Notes: a model not told the origin generated them from the letters alone. Shown: positions 1 through 8,734, counted from the first letter of the stretch. The stretch is DNA of 64,000 nucleotides from CALKJU01 sp035326425 (GCA_035326425.1 DAOLFG010000002.1:1-64000), one strand, 5' to 3'. Translations and numbers: made by a program.

Positions 1-61
1 GCTGTTCGCCGTGCTGGCCGAGGAGATCGGCATCCGGCCGGCCAAGCCGCAGGGGCCGTGA
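1..61 (+). CDS. C-terminal end of an unidentified protein (partial)
   Basis: An open frame runs in from outside the window and stops at TGA 59-61, giving the last 19 residues, which end IRPAKPQGP. The fragment is too short to place in a family. It is convergent with the oxidoreductase gene that ends 3 bases further on. Proximity suggests, but does not show, that it belongs to the same sugar-metabolism neighbourhood. The GC-rich third codon positions match the other real genes here. Confidence 0.5.
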   Translation, partial: LFAVLAEEIGIRPAKPQGP

Positions 62-64
62 GGC

Positions 65-1231
65 TCAGCCTTCGGCGCCGGTTTCCTCCCACCCTCCCCG
101 CTTCGCCGATCGCAGCACCGCGTCGCAGACCTTCTGCGTCTGCAGCGCGCTGCGGAAATCCGGCTGGGCCGGCTCGCCGGTCTCGAGGCCGCGCAGGAAG
201 TCGGCCAGCGCGTGCACGAAGCTGTGCTCGTAGCCGATCACCAGCCCCGGCACCCACCAGTGGCCCATATAGGGATGCTCGGCATTGGTGACGTGGATGC
301 GCCGCCAGCCGGCGAGATGGCCGGGCGTCCTGCTGCCGTCGGGATCCCGGTAGGCGTAGACCTCCAGCCATTCCGGCTGGTGCAGATCGAACTTCAGCGA
401 GCCGTCGGCACCGTTCAGCTCGAAGGTCTTGGCCGCCTTGTTGCCGCGGGCGTAGCGCGTGCTCTCGAACAGCCCCATCGAGCCGTTGGCGAAACGGCAC
501 ATGAAGCTGCAGGCGTCGTCGATCCGCACCGGCTCGACCCGGCCGTGTTCCTGGTGCAGCCGCTGCCTGACGAAGGTCTCGGCATCGGCGCAGACCCTGG
601 TGATCGGCCCGTTGAGCCACATGGCGGTGTCGATGCAGTGCGCCAGGAGGTCGCCGGTGACGCCGGAGCCGGCGGCATCGGCATCGAGCCGCCACAGCGC
701 CGCCCCGCCCTGCGGCAGCTCCTCGGCCATGGTCCAGTCCTGCAGGAACTGGCCGCGATAGTGGTAGGGCCGGCCGATCCGGCCCTCCTCGACCAGCTGG
801 CGCGCCAGGCTCACCGCCGGCACCCGCCGGTAGTTGTACCAGACCATGGTGGGCACGCCGGCCCGCTCCACGGCACCGACCATGGCCAGGCCTTCAGCCG
901 CGTCCATCGCCAGCGGCTTCTCGCACAGGATGGCCTTGCCGGCCGCGGCCGCCGCCACGGCGATCTCCTTGTGCAGGTGGTTGGGCACGCAGATGTCGAC
1001 GGCGTCGATGTCGTCCCGCGCCACCAGCCGGCGCCAGTCGGTCTCGACCCCGCCATAGCCCCAGATCTCGGCGAAGCGGCGCGTCTCGGCGGCGTTGCGG
1101 CCGCACACCGCCTGCATCACCGGTCGGCGCTCCAGGCCGGGGAAGAACTGGCCGAGGCGGGCGATGGCGTTGGAATGCGCCCGGCCCATGAAGCCGTGGC
1201 CGATCATGCCGATGCGGAACGGCTTGCCCAT
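65..1231 (-). CDS. Gfo/Idh/MocA family NAD(P)-dependent oxidoreductase
   Basis: Predicted cytoplasmic sugar or cyclitol dehydrogenase of 388 residues. The N-terminus has the Rossmann dinucleotide-binding motif (IGMIGHGFMGRAH, residues 6-18). The family signature EKPLA follows near residue 104, with its lysine in the expected catalytic position. The C-terminal half is the usual alpha/beta substrate domain with a conserved GDLLAHCIDTA stretch. The start is supported by a GGGGGAGG ribosome-binding site just upstream of ATG 1231. It is the last gene of a minus-strand sugar cluster but is separated from the rest by a plus-strand phosphatase gene, so it may have its own promoter. The substrate cannot be told from sequence; inositol, glucoside and keto-sugar dehydrogenases all share this fold. 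Confidence 0.9.
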   Translation of the reverse strand: MGKPFRIGMIGHGFMGRAHSNAIARLGQFFPGLERRPVMQAVCGRNAAETRRFAEIWGYGGVETDWRRLVARDDIDAVDICVPNHLHKEIAVAAAAAGKAILCEKPLAMDAAEGLAMVGAVERAGVPTMVWYNYRRVPAVSLARQLVEEGRIGRPYHYRGQFLQDWTMAEELPQGGAALWRLDADAAGSGVTGDLLAHCIDTAMWLNGPITRVCADAETFVRQRLHQEHGRVEPVRIDDACSFMCRFANGSMGLFESTRYARGNKAAKTFELNGADGSLKFDLHQPEWLEVYAYRDPDGSRTPGHLAGWRRIHVTNAEHPYMGHWWVPGLVIGYEHSFVHALADFLRGLETGEPAQPDFRSALQTQKVCDAVLRSAKRGGWEETGAEG

Positions 1232-1369
1232 CCGATGCCTCCCCCTCTATGCGTTGCTGGCGGTCGCGTGCCGTGGCGATGCGGCAGGCATCCTACCGGC
1301 GGGACCGGCCCTGCAAAGCGCCGGCGTCGACGAATCGTTTACCGGGATTGTGGTACGACGGCAGGCGAG

Positions 1370-2308
1370 ATGGATTTGTCGAGAACACGGCTCGCGCGGC
1401 ACGGCGCCGACCTCCTGCTGGCAGGTGCTGTCCTGGCGGCGGCCGCCCCCTGGCTCGGCCGCGTTTCCGCCAAGGCCGACCTCGTGGCGCAGTTCCTCAT
1501 CCAGGGCACGCTCGCCACCGGCCTGCTGCTCGCCTGCCTGCTGGCCGCCCGCCGCCCGTGGCGCGCCGGCCTCGCCGCCCTCTGCCTCATGGTCCAGCTC
1601 GCCACCCTGCAATGGCCGATGCGCTCGGCATTCGCCGCCGAGCCCGGCGGCCGGGCCCTGTTCGTCAATCTCTGGGTCGACAACCGGTCGCCGGAGCGGA
1701 GCCTCGCCTTCATCCGCGCCAGCGGCGCCGATGTCGTGGTGCTGGCCGAGGTCATCGGCGACTGGATTCCGGCGCTGGACGGTCTGGCCGACCTCTACCC
1801 CCACCGTGTCGACTGCCTGCGCTTTGCCGGCTGCGACGTCGTGCTGCTGAGCCGCCTGCCCATCGCCGATGGGCGCGCCAAGCGCGACCGGACCACCGGC
1901 ACACCCTATGTCGAGGCCCGGCTCCGCCTCGGCGACCGAGAGGTCACCGTCGCCGGCACCCATCTGGTACGCCCGATCAGAGACGGCTCGCTCTGGCACC
2001 AGCTCAACCAAGCCCGCTACCTCGCCGCCCGCCTCGACGAGGTCGAGGGACCGAAGCTGCTGCTGGGTGACCTCAACGCCGTCAGCTGGGGCCGCGTCGT
2101 CCACGAGCTCGACCGCCTGGCCGGCCTGCGGCCGGTGCAGGGCAGCATCGAGGGCAGCTGGCCGGCGCAGCTTCCCTGGCCGCTGCGCATCCCGATCGAC
2201 CAGGCGATCGCCAGCCCCGAGCTCGCCGCCGCCATCCGCCATGTCGGCCCCGAGCTGGGCTCGGACCATCGGCCGATCACCGTCGACCTGCCGCCGCCCC
2301 TGGGCTGA
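1370..2308 (+). CDS. endonuclease/exonuclease/phosphatase (EEP) family protein, membrane-anchored
   Basis: A 312-residue protein with two or three hydrophobic N-terminal segments (about residues 12-85), followed by an EEP catalytic domain. The domain shows the acidic metal site in VVVLAEV, the central LLLGDLNA motif and the C-terminal GSDHRPI motif, all typical of metal-dependent phosphoesterases. Most relatives are uncharacterised membrane proteins related to the YafD/Mg-dependent phosphodiesterase group, so the substrate is unknown. ATG 1370 is chosen because it begins just before the first membrane segment and has an AGGCGAG purine-rich stretch next to it. The gene is convergent with cutC and their ends overlap by 32 bases. 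It faces against the surrounding minus-strand operon. Confidence 0.82.
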   Translation: MDLSRTRLARHGADLLLAGAVLAAAAPWLGRVSAKADLVAQFLIQGTLATGLLLACLLAARRPWRAGLAALCLMVQLATLQWPMRSAFAAEPGGRALFVNLWVDNRSPERSLAFIRASGADVVVLAEVIGDWIPALDGLADLYPHRVDCLRFAGCDVVLLSRLPIADGRAKRDRTTGTPYVEARLRLGDREVTVAGTHLVRPIRDGSLWHQLNQARYLAARLDEVEGPKLLLGDLNAVSWGRVVHELDRLAGLRPVQGSIEGSWPAQLPWPLRIPIDQAIASPELAAAIRHVGPELGSDHRPITVDLPPPLG

Positions 2309-2975
2309 TCCGGTTGGCCGCCTCCACGAGGTCCCGCACCGCCCGGGCCCTTCCCTCGGCCGAGCGGTCAGCGGCCAGCCTGTCGAGGGCGGCATGAACC
2401 TCGCCCACGCCCGTCGCCGCCACGATCCGCCCGACGTTCCAGGCCCGTACCGAGCCGGCAGCGATCACGCCGATGCCCGATGCCAGCCATCGGCGCAGCC
2501 CGTCCGTACCCGCTTCGGCCGTGGCGGCGCCGCCGCTGGTCAGCACCCGGTCGACGCCCAGCCGGCCGAGGTCGGCCCCGGCATCGCCCGGCACCCGGTC
2601 GACCGCCCGGTGAAAGGTCACCGACAACGGCCGCGCCGCCTCGATCAGCAGCCGGCAGGCGGCGAGGTCGACCCGGCCTTCGGCGGTCAGGCAGCCCAGC
2701 GCCACCCCGTCGGCACCCAGCGCCTTGACGACGGCGATGCTGGCCCGCATCGCCTCGATCTCGGCGGGTCCGTAGACGAAGTCGCCGGGCCGGGCGCGGA
2801 TCAGCACGTGCAGGCCGATCCGGCAGCGGTCGCGCACCCTGGCCACCAGATCGGCCGGCGGCGTCAGGCCCTCCTGCTCCAGGCCGACGCACAGCTCCAC
2901 CCGTTCGGCGCCACCGGCGCAGGCGGCCCGGACGCCTTCCGCCGTCGTGCAGCAGATCTCGACCGTGACGCTCAG
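2277..2975 (-). CDS. cutC: CutC family protein (copper homeostasis CutC-like TIM barrel)
   Basis: A 232-residue TIM-barrel protein matching CutC along its whole length: VEICCTT at the start, then RVELC, GLTPP, VLIRARPGDFVY and LSVTFHRAVD, and TSGGA further on. A conventional start (GTG 2900) would cut off the first beta strand and helix. The homologous reading frame continues back to 2975, where the only possible initiator is CTG. That CTG forms a CTGA overlap with the stop of the upstream oxidoreductase and has an AAGG site 7 bases before it, which fits translational coupling. The family is named for copper tolerance, but its biochemical role is disputed. Its place inside a sugar operon suggests a metabolic role here. 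The family call is firm; the start is an inference. Confidence 0.82.
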   Translation of the reverse strand: MSVTVEICCTTAEGVRAACAGGAERVELCVGLEQEGLTPPADLVARVRDRCRIGLHVLIRARPGDFVYGPAEIEAMRASIAVVKALGADGVALGCLTAEGRVDLAACRLLIEAARPLSVTFHRAVDRVPGDAGADLGRLGVDRVLTSGGAATAEAGTDGLRRWLASGIGVIAAGSVRAWNVGRIVAATGVGEVHAALDRLAADRSAEGRARAVRDLVEAANRISPGAAAGRR

Positions 2976-4156
2976 ATCGCCGCCTTCACCCAGGCCCCGC
3001 CCTTGCGGCTGGATTCGACCGCTGCCTCGATGAACTTCACGCCCCGCACCCCGTCGAGCACGGTGGGGGTGAGCATGGCCGCCGGATCGGCCTCGCGGCC
3101 CTCGATGGCGGCCCAGATCTGCTCAGCGGCGTCCGAGTAGATGTTGGCGAAACCCTCGAGGTAGCCCTCGGGATGTCCGGGCGGGATGCGGGTGACACGG
3201 CCGGCCTCGACCCCCACCCCGGCGCCGCCGCGCCGAATCAGCCGCGGCGGCTCGCCGAGCGGCGTCACGGTGAGATAGTTCGGATCCTCCTGCGCCCAGG
3301 AGAGCCCGGCCTTCTCGCCGTAGATCCGCACCCGCAGGGCGTTCTCGTTGCCGGGCGACACCTGGCTCGCCCACAGGCCGCCACGGGCACCGCCCTTGAA
3401 ACGGAGCATCATCTGGGCGTTGTCGTCGAGCACCCTGCCCTCAACGAAGGTCGACAGCTCGGTGCAGACCGCCTCTAGCTCGAGGCCGGTGATGAAGCAG
3501 GCGAGGTTGATGGCGTGGGTGGCGATGTCGCCGGTGCAGCCGGCCGGGCCCGAGCGCTTGGGATCGGTCCGCCATTCGGCCTGCTTCTGGCCGGTGGTCT
3601 CGAGCGGGGTCGACAGCCAGTCCTGGGCATATTCGGCCTGGACCACCCGGATCCGGCCGAGCTCGCCGGCCTCGACCATGGCCCGCGCCTGCCGGACCAT
3701 CGGGTAGCCGGTATAGTTGTGGGTCAGCACGAACACCTTGCCCGACGCCGCCACGGTGTCGGCGAGCCTGCGGGCGTCCTTCAGGGTCGTGGTCAGCGGC
3801 TTGTCGCAGATGACGTGGATGCCGGCCTCGAGGAACGCCTTGGCGGCCGGGAAGTGGACGTGGTTTGGCGTGACGATCGACACCACGTCGATGCCGTCCT
3901 TGCGCCGCTTCTCGCGCCTGGCCATCTCGGCGAAACTGGCATAGGCGCGGGAGGGATCGATGCCCAGCTCCTCGGCCGAGGCCCTCGAGCGCTCCTCGGT
4001 GCTGGAGAAGGCACCCGCCACCAGCTCGTAGCGGTCGTCGAGCCTTGCGGCGATGCGGTGGACGGCACCGATGAAGGCGCCCTGCCCGCCACCGACCATG
4101 CCGAGCCGCAGGCGGCGCCGGCCGCCGGTCTTGGCTTGCGAGCTTTCGCCGACCAT
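2972..4156 (-). CDS. Gfo/Idh/MocA family oxidoreductase
   Basis: A 394-residue predicted NAD(P)-dependent sugar dehydrogenase, the second of this family in the cluster. The Rossmann motif is MVGGGQGAFIGAVHR and the family signature is CDKPLTTT, with the catalytic-type lysine. A conserved GGTRGD-like metal/substrate segment appears as CTGDIATHAINL. The start MVGESSQ at 4156 is preferred because it lies 11 bases after the preceding isomerase gene; a longer frame to 4216 would overlap that gene. The product is soluble, with no signal peptide. It probably works with the neighbouring isomerase/epimerases on one oxidised-sugar pathway. The exact substrate is unknown. Confidence 0.9.
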   Translation of the reverse strand: MVGESSQAKTGGRRRLRLGMVGGGQGAFIGAVHRIAARLDDRYELVAGAFSSTEERSRASAEELGIDPSRAYASFAEMARREKRRKDGIDVVSIVTPNHVHFPAAKAFLEAGIHVICDKPLTTTLKDARRLADTVAASGKVFVLTHNYTGYPMVRQARAMVEAGELGRIRVVQAEYAQDWLSTPLETTGQKQAEWRTDPKRSGPAGCTGDIATHAINLACFITGLELEAVCTELSTFVEGRVLDDNAQMMLRFKGGARGGLWASQVSPGNENALRVRIYGEKAGLSWAQEDPNYLTVTPLGEPPRLIRRGGAGVGVEAGRVTRIPPGHPEGYLEGFANIYSDAAEQIWAAIEGREADPAAMLTPTVLDGVRGVKFIEAAVESSRKGGAWVKAAI

Positions 4157-4166
4157 GGCCGCCCCC

Positions 4167-5225
4167 TCAGCGATCGAGGCCGAGGGTGCGCCGGTTGGCG
4201 GCCTCGTCGGCGGCACCGGCCGCGAAATCGTCGAACGAGCCCGAGGTGGTGCGGATGATGTGGCCGCGGATGAACTCGGCCCCTTCGCGCGCGCCGTCCT
4301 CGCTGTTCTTCAGGCAGCACTCCCACTCCAGCACCGCCCAGCTGCCGTAGCCATGGAGCGTGAGCTTGCTGAAGATGCCGGCGAAATCGACCTGGCCGTC
4401 GCCCAGCGAGCGGAAGCGCCCGGCACGGTTCGGCCAGTCCTGGAAGCCGGAATAGACCCCCTGGCGGCCGTCCGGGTTCAGCTCGGCGTCCTTGACGTGG
4501 AAGGCCTTGATCCGCTCGTGGTAGATGTCGATGAAGGCCAGATAGTCGAGGCCCTGCAGGGCGAAGTGCGACGGGTCGTAGTTGATGTTGGCGCGCCGGT
4601 GGCCGCCGACCTTGTCGAGGAACATCTCGAAGGTGACGCCGTCGATCAGGTCCTCGCCGGGGTGGATCTCGTAGCAGACGTCGACGCCCTGCTCGTCGAA
4701 GGCGTCGAGGATCGGCTTCCAGCGCCTGCCGAGCTCGCCGAAGGCGGTGTCGATCAGGCCCTTGGGGCGCGGCGGCCAGGGATAGAGATAGGGCCAGGCC
4801 AGGGCACCGCTGAAGGTGACATGGGCATCGAGGCCCAGGTTGCGCGAGGCCCTGGCGGCCAGCAGCATCTGCTGCACCGCCCATTCCTGCCGTGCCCCGG
4901 GATTGCCGCGGACCTCGGGGGCGGCGAAGGCGTCGAAGCCCTCGTCATAGGCCGGATGGACGGCGACGAGCTGGCCCTGGAGATGGGTCGACAGCTCGGT
5001 CACCTCGACGCCGTGCCCGGCCAACGTCCCCTTGACCTCGTCGCAATAGGCCCTGCTCTCGGCCGCCTTCCTCAGATCGAACAGCCGGCCGTCCCAGGTC
5101 GGGATCTGCACGCCCTCGTAGCCCAGCGACGCCGCCCAGCCGGCGATGGCGTCCAGGCTGTCGAACGGCGCGGTGTCGCCGGCGAACTGGGCCAGGAAGA
5201 TGGCCGGCCCCTTGATCGTCTTCAT
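4167..5225 (-). CDS. sugar phosphate isomerase/epimerase (xylose isomerase-like TIM barrel)
   Basis: A 352-residue AP-endonuclease-2/xylose-isomerase-fold protein. Visible metal-site segments are CYEIHPGEDL (glutamate), NINYDPSHF (aspartate and histidine) and KAFHVKDAEL. The longer-than-usual C-terminus ends in an amphipathic helix. Members of this group include inosose dehydratases and sugar epimerases and commonly sit next to Gfo/Idh/MocA dehydrogenases, as here. The gene lies 10 bases upstream of the second dehydrogenase and 19 bases downstream of the preceding epimerase, so it is almost certainly co-transcribed with both. The reaction cannot be specified from the sequence alone. Confidence 0.88.
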   Translation of the reverse strand: MKTIKGPAIFLAQFAGDTAPFDSLDAIAGWAASLGYEGVQIPTWDGRLFDLRKAAESRAYCDEVKGTLAGHGVEVTELSTHLQGQLVAVHPAYDEGFDAFAAPEVRGNPGARQEWAVQQMLLAARASRNLGLDAHVTFSGALAWPYLYPWPPRPKGLIDTAFGELGRRWKPILDAFDEQGVDVCYEIHPGEDLIDGVTFEMFLDKVGGHRRANINYDPSHFALQGLDYLAFIDIYHERIKAFHVKDAELNPDGRQGVYSGFQDWPNRAGRFRSLGDGQVDFAGIFSKLTLHGYGSWAVLEWECCLKNSEDGAREGAEFIRGHIIRTTSGSFDDFAAGAADEAANRRTLGLDR

Positions 5226-5244
5226 GCCTGTCTCCCTGATCGGC

Positions 5245-6093
5245 TCAGGCCTCGGCCAAACCCTGGCGGATCGCCTTGATGCCTTCCTGATAGACCTCGT
5301 CGCGCGACGGGAAGAAGTCGCGCCAGACGCGGGTGGCGGCGGCCAGCGCCGGCAGCGCCCGGCCGAAAGCCTCGATGGTCAGCCAGCCGTCATAGCCGGC
5401 GGCCTTCAGCGCCCGCAGCGTGGCCCGGATCGGGATGTGGCCCTTGCCGGGCGTGCCGCGGTCGTTCTCGGAGATGTGGACGTGGTTGATCGCCCGGATG
5501 TTGGGCGCGATCACGCCGACCGGGTCCTTCTCCTCGATATTGGCGTGGAAGGTATCGTAGAGCAGGCCGAAGTTCGGCCGGTCGACGCGGCGGACGATCT
5601 CGGCCGCATCCGCCACGGTGTTGAGGACATAGCACTCGAAGCGGTTGAGCGGCTCGATCGACAGGGTCGTGCCGCACTTGGCGGCATAGTCGGCGGCGGC
5701 GATCTGGACGTCGACCAGCCAGTCGCGCTCCGCATGGGTCGGCGGCTCGCCGGTGAACCGGCCGAGTGCCTGGTGATAGGGCCCGGCCAGCAGCTTGCCG
5801 CCGGCGGCATCGAGGCAGTCGATCGCCCATTGCAGCCGGTCGACCGCACCCTGGCGGGACTGCGGGTCGGGGCTGATGGCATTGTGCGCCTCGTCGGGCA
5901 GCACGGTGACGCCGGTCAGGCCCAGCCCCTCGTCGGCGACGGCGCGGCCGACCCGACGAAAATGCTCCTCGTTCCCCTCGAAGACCGGGATCTCGACACC
6001 GTCATAGCCGGCCCGCCTCAACGCCGCGAACAGACGGAAATGCTCGTCGACGACATGGGTCGTCCAGAGCAGCATGTTGAAGCCGATGCGCAT
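5245..6093 (-). CDS. sugar phosphate isomerase/epimerase, ketose 3-epimerase-like
   Basis: A 282-residue TIM-barrel enzyme resembling D-tagatose/D-psicose (allulose) 3-epimerases. It begins MRIGFNMLLWTTHV. The metal-binding glutamate is in SIEPLNRFE, the aspartate and histidine in LLYDTFHANIEE, then HVHISENDRGTPGKGHI and the late glutamate in LTIEAFG. These four regions are the usual metal site of the family. The ATG at 6093 sits 5 bases after the mutarotase stop, which marks an operon; a longer frame to 6273 would run into that gene and is rejected. With a mutarotase, a second isomerase and dehydrogenases alongside, it likely interconverts a ketose or keto-sugar intermediate. Confidence 0.88.
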   Translation of the reverse strand: MRIGFNMLLWTTHVVDEHFRLFAALRRAGYDGVEIPVFEGNEEHFRRVGRAVADEGLGLTGVTVLPDEAHNAISPDPQSRQGAVDRLQWAIDCLDAAGGKLLAGPYHQALGRFTGEPPTHAERDWLVDVQIAAADYAAKCGTTLSIEPLNRFECYVLNTVADAAEIVRRVDRPNFGLLYDTFHANIEEKDPVGVIAPNIRAINHVHISENDRGTPGKGHIPIRATLRALKAAGYDGWLTIEAFGRALPALAAATRVWRDFFPSRDEVYQEGIKAIRQGLAEA

Positions 6094-6098
6094 GGGAG

Positions 6099-6623
6099 CT
6101 AGCGCCGGCCGGGCTTGGCCAGGGGTCTGGCCGCGGCCTTGCGGGCAGCCGCGCCGCCGCGTCGCGTGCCCACGCCGCTGCGCACCACCGCACCGTCCGG
6201 CCCGATGACGCCCTTGTGCAGGATGAAGTTGGCGTAGCCGCGACGTTCCTGCGTCGCGATGACGGCGACGCAATCGCGCGCCGCCTCGTAGAAGGCGTAG
6301 CGCTCGAGCGAGCCGGTCACCCAGCCGGCTCCCGACACCTCCTCGACCATGGCGATGAACTCGGCCTGGACCTCGGTGACCTCGCTGGGGTGGGCGATCA
6401 CCTCCATGCGCTGCAGCGGCCAGTCGACATAGGCGTCGAGCGGCATCACCGACAGGATGGCCCGGCCGGCACGGATCAGGTCGACGTCCATGCGGATGAC
6501 CGGCGGCCCGAGGAAGTGCGACGGAAAATTGCTGTCGGTGACGGCGATGGTGTCGCCATGCCCCATGTCACGCAACGTCGCCAAGAGCTCGCCGCTCAGC
6601 AGCGGGTCGAGTCCGATCAGCAT
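6099..6623 (-). CDS. RbsD/FucU family sugar mutarotase
   Basis: A 174-residue protein whose first 145 or so residues match the RbsD/FucU fold. It starts MLIGLDPLLSGELL and carries GHGDTIAVTDSNFPSH, which includes the catalytic-type histidine and aspartate, and ends the core with GYANFILHKGVI. Members interconvert sugar anomers (ribose or fucose) and assemble into ring-shaped oligomers. The last 25 or so residues are a basic Ala/Arg/Gly-rich tail not found in the minimal family. It is the first gene of the minus-strand sugar operon. Its presence suggests that the operon handles an imported free sugar, possibly through the RbsC-like ABC transporter at 33-37 kb. Confidence 0.88.
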   Translation of the reverse strand: MLIGLDPLLSGELLATLRDMGHGDTIAVTDSNFPSHFLGPPVIRMDVDLIRAGRAILSVMPLDAYVDWPLQRMEVIAHPSEVTEVQAEFIAMVEEVSGAGWVTGSLERYAFYEAARDCVAVIATQERRGYANFILHKGVIGPDGAVVRSGVGTRRGGAAARKAAARPLAKPGRR

Positions 6624-6716
6624 GTCAGCCTCCCCGAGGCGACACGCCGGCCGCCGTCGTGCGGCGGAGGATAGGGCTTCCTCGTACGTTGAAAAGGGGT
6701 TCGGGCGGACTTTCGC

Positions 6717-8195
6717 CTACTGCAGCAGGTGGTCGTTGAGGCCGGGAGCGAGCCGTAGCGGCTCGGTGGCGACGAGGCCGGCCTGCAGGCCGAGGCGGAC
6801 GGCCAGCAGCTGGCGGCGGCGCTCGAGGTGCGGGCCGAAGAAGCGGCTGTGCCGCCAGCGATCGAGCACCGCCAGCGCCTCGGCGCGGGTGAAGCGGGTG
6901 GAATGGCAGTGCAGCGTCACCAGCGCGTCGGCGGTCATCACGCGCAGCCACTCCTCGCGATCGGCATCGGCCGGCATCCTGTCGAAAGTGGCAACGGCAG
7001 GGAGATAGGCCAGATCGCAGGTGTCGTATGCGCGGTCGAGCAGCGCCTGCAGCTCGCCCAGCGCCGCCAGTGCCCGCTCGCGCCAGCCGAACTCGGCGGC
7101 AGAGCGGGCCAGGCTGCACAGCACCGGCACGTCGAGGCCCGACAGCATCTGCCTGCCCGGATCGCGCGCCACCTCGTGCAGGTCGGCAACCACGCGGCGC
7201 GGCGCGCCGACCCGGCTTCGCAAGGCATGGGCCAGCGGACCCGCAGCCTCGCCGTGGAGATGGTTGCGCAGCACCGGACCGTGTGCCGAGCTCCAGCAGG
7301 ACAAGGTGGCGAAGCCGGCCAGCGCCTGCTCGGATTCCACGGGTGGCGCCGTGCCGATTGCGGGGATCAGCAGCCCGGCATCGGCCAGCTCGGCGGCGCG
7401 CGCCGGGGTGCAGGCCATCAGGTTGAGCTGGAAGCGCGAGATCTCCTCGGCCACGGCCGGGACCAGCACGCCGGGTCCAGGCAGCAGGCGATAGATGGCA
7501 TAGCCCAGGCCAGCGAGGCGCGGGCCCAACTCGCCCAGCCGTGCCCGCTCGCCGCTGATCTCGAACATCACCAGCGGCGCTGCGTCGCGCAGCAGCCGGT
7601 GGGCGCCGGCGATGACCTGGGCCTCGAAGCCCTCGACGTCGATCTTGACGAAGTCGACCGGCGGGCGACCCAGCCGCTCCCATTCGGAATCCAGGGTGGT
7701 GACGCGGACGGTGCGCCCCGGCCGGCCGCCGCCGGCAGCCAGCGAGGCGGCCTCGCTGCTGCCGTTGCCGTCGTGGAGCTGGGCCTCGCCGGGCGTCTCG
7801 GCGACAGCCGCGCGCACCAGCTCGAGATTGGCGAGGCCGTTGCGGGCGATCGAGCGCTCGAGCAGGCCCTGCACCTCGAGACCGGGCTCGAAGGCGGTGA
7901 CGCGGCCTTCCGGGCCGACCAGCCGGGCCATGGTCAGCGCGAAGACGCCGTGGTTGGCGCCGACGTCGATGGCATTCATGCCGGGCTTCAGCCAGTGTCG
8001 CAGGAAGGCCAGCTCGGGCTCGAACCAGTCCTCCTGCTCGGCGAGCACGTAGGCGGTGATGCTGGACAGGTCGTTGCGGACGCAGACCTCGATGCCGCCC
8101 GGAATGCGCAGGAACAGATCCTCGGCCCACGGCCGGCGCGGATCCAGCCGCGTATCGACGAAGCCGCCGGATCTCCTCGCCGCGAAAGCACTCAC
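6717..8195 (-). CDS. FkbM family SAM-dependent methyltransferase with C-terminal extension
   Basis: The N-terminal half is an FkbM methyltransferase: the SAM-binding loop AIDVGANHGVFAL, the acidic residue at the end of beta 2 in VTAFEPG, and VDFVKIDVEGFE, the family hallmark. The remaining 250 or so residues, rich in alpha-helix, are unlike the minimal family and resemble the uncharacterised tails of glycan-associated methyltransferases. Two starts are open. GTG 8240 has no ribosome-binding site; GTG 8195 follows GGGGAG at good spacing and is chosen (492 residues). Such enzymes usually O-methylate sugars on surface polysaccharides or other small molecules. The gene stands alone between operons. 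Confidence 0.82.
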   Translation of the reverse strand: MSAFAARRSGGFVDTRLDPRRPWAEDLFLRIPGGIEVCVRNDLSSITAYVLAEQEDWFEPELAFLRHWLKPGMNAIDVGANHGVFALTMARLVGPEGRVTAFEPGLEVQGLLERSIARNGLANLELVRAAVAETPGEAQLHDGNGSSEAASLAAGGGRPGRTVRVTTLDSEWERLGRPPVDFVKIDVEGFEAQVIAGAHRLLRDAAPLVMFEISGERARLGELGPRLAGLGYAIYRLLPGPGVLVPAVAEEISRFQLNLMACTPARAAELADAGLLIPAIGTAPPVESEQALAGFATLSCWSSAHGPVLRNHLHGEAAGPLAHALRSRVGAPRRVVADLHEVARDPGRQMLSGLDVPVLCSLARSAAEFGWRERALAALGELQALLDRAYDTCDLAYLPAVATFDRMPADADREEWLRVMTADALVTLHCHSTRFTRAEALAVLDRWRHSRFFGPHLERRRQLLAVRLGLQAGLVATEPLRLAPGLNDHLLQ

Positions 8196-8274
8196 AACCG
8201 ATCTCCCCGCCGCGCTCCTGCGGCCGGGACCGTTCTGCACGTGACGGGGTTAACGCGGCGCTAACGCTGCCGGC

Positions 8275-8715
8275 TCAGGCGCCCAGATGCTTGCGGAGGC
8301 ATTGCAGCCCGCCGCCGAAGATCGCCTTGCCGAAGGTGTCGATCCATTCGCCGGCCTTCTCGGGCGGGCAGTCGAAGGTGGTCCACCATTCGACGAAGCT
8401 GCGGCCGCTGTCGGTCACCGGCGTCACCCGCAAGGTGGCGTGGTAGTTCTGCACGGCGAACGGCGTGGTCTCGAAATTGTAGCTGTAGCAACGCTCGGCA
8501 TCGGAGAGATGCAGCAGCCGCTCACGGATGTTGGCGCCGTCGCGGAGATGGAAGTTCCGCACGCAGCCGACCTGGTCGGCGCGTTTGCCGCCTTCGATCT
8601 CGCTGCGCTCGATGGCGTCGGAGAACCAGACCGGAAGAGCGTTGAAGTCCCGGATCGCGGCCCAGACCTTTTCGGCGGGCAGGTCGATGACCGTGCTGGC
8701 ATAGGCCTTCGGCAT
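8275..8715 (-). CDS. SRPBCC family protein (polyketide cyclase/START-like)
   Basis: A 146-residue small-molecule-binding protein of the Bet v 1-like fold. It begins with the diagnostic beta-strand/helix pattern STVIDLPAEKVWAAIRDFNALPVW and contains the FVEWWTTFDCPP strand late in the domain. It lies 20 bases downstream of the PEP-hydrolase-like gene and is probably the last gene of that operon. SRPBCC proteins bind hydrophobic ligands, and some act as cyclases or hydratases. The neighbours suggest the ligand is an intermediate of the same, still unidentified, catabolic route. Confidence 0.85.
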   Translation of the reverse strand: MPKAYASTVIDLPAEKVWAAIRDFNALPVWFSDAIERSEIEGGKRADQVGCVRNFHLRDGANIRERLLHLSDAERCYSYNFETTPFAVQNYHATLRVTPVTDSGRSFVEWWTTFDCPPEKAGEWIDTFGKAIFGGGLQCLRKHLGA

Positions 8716-8734
8716 CCTTGCTTCCCCTCTCGTC

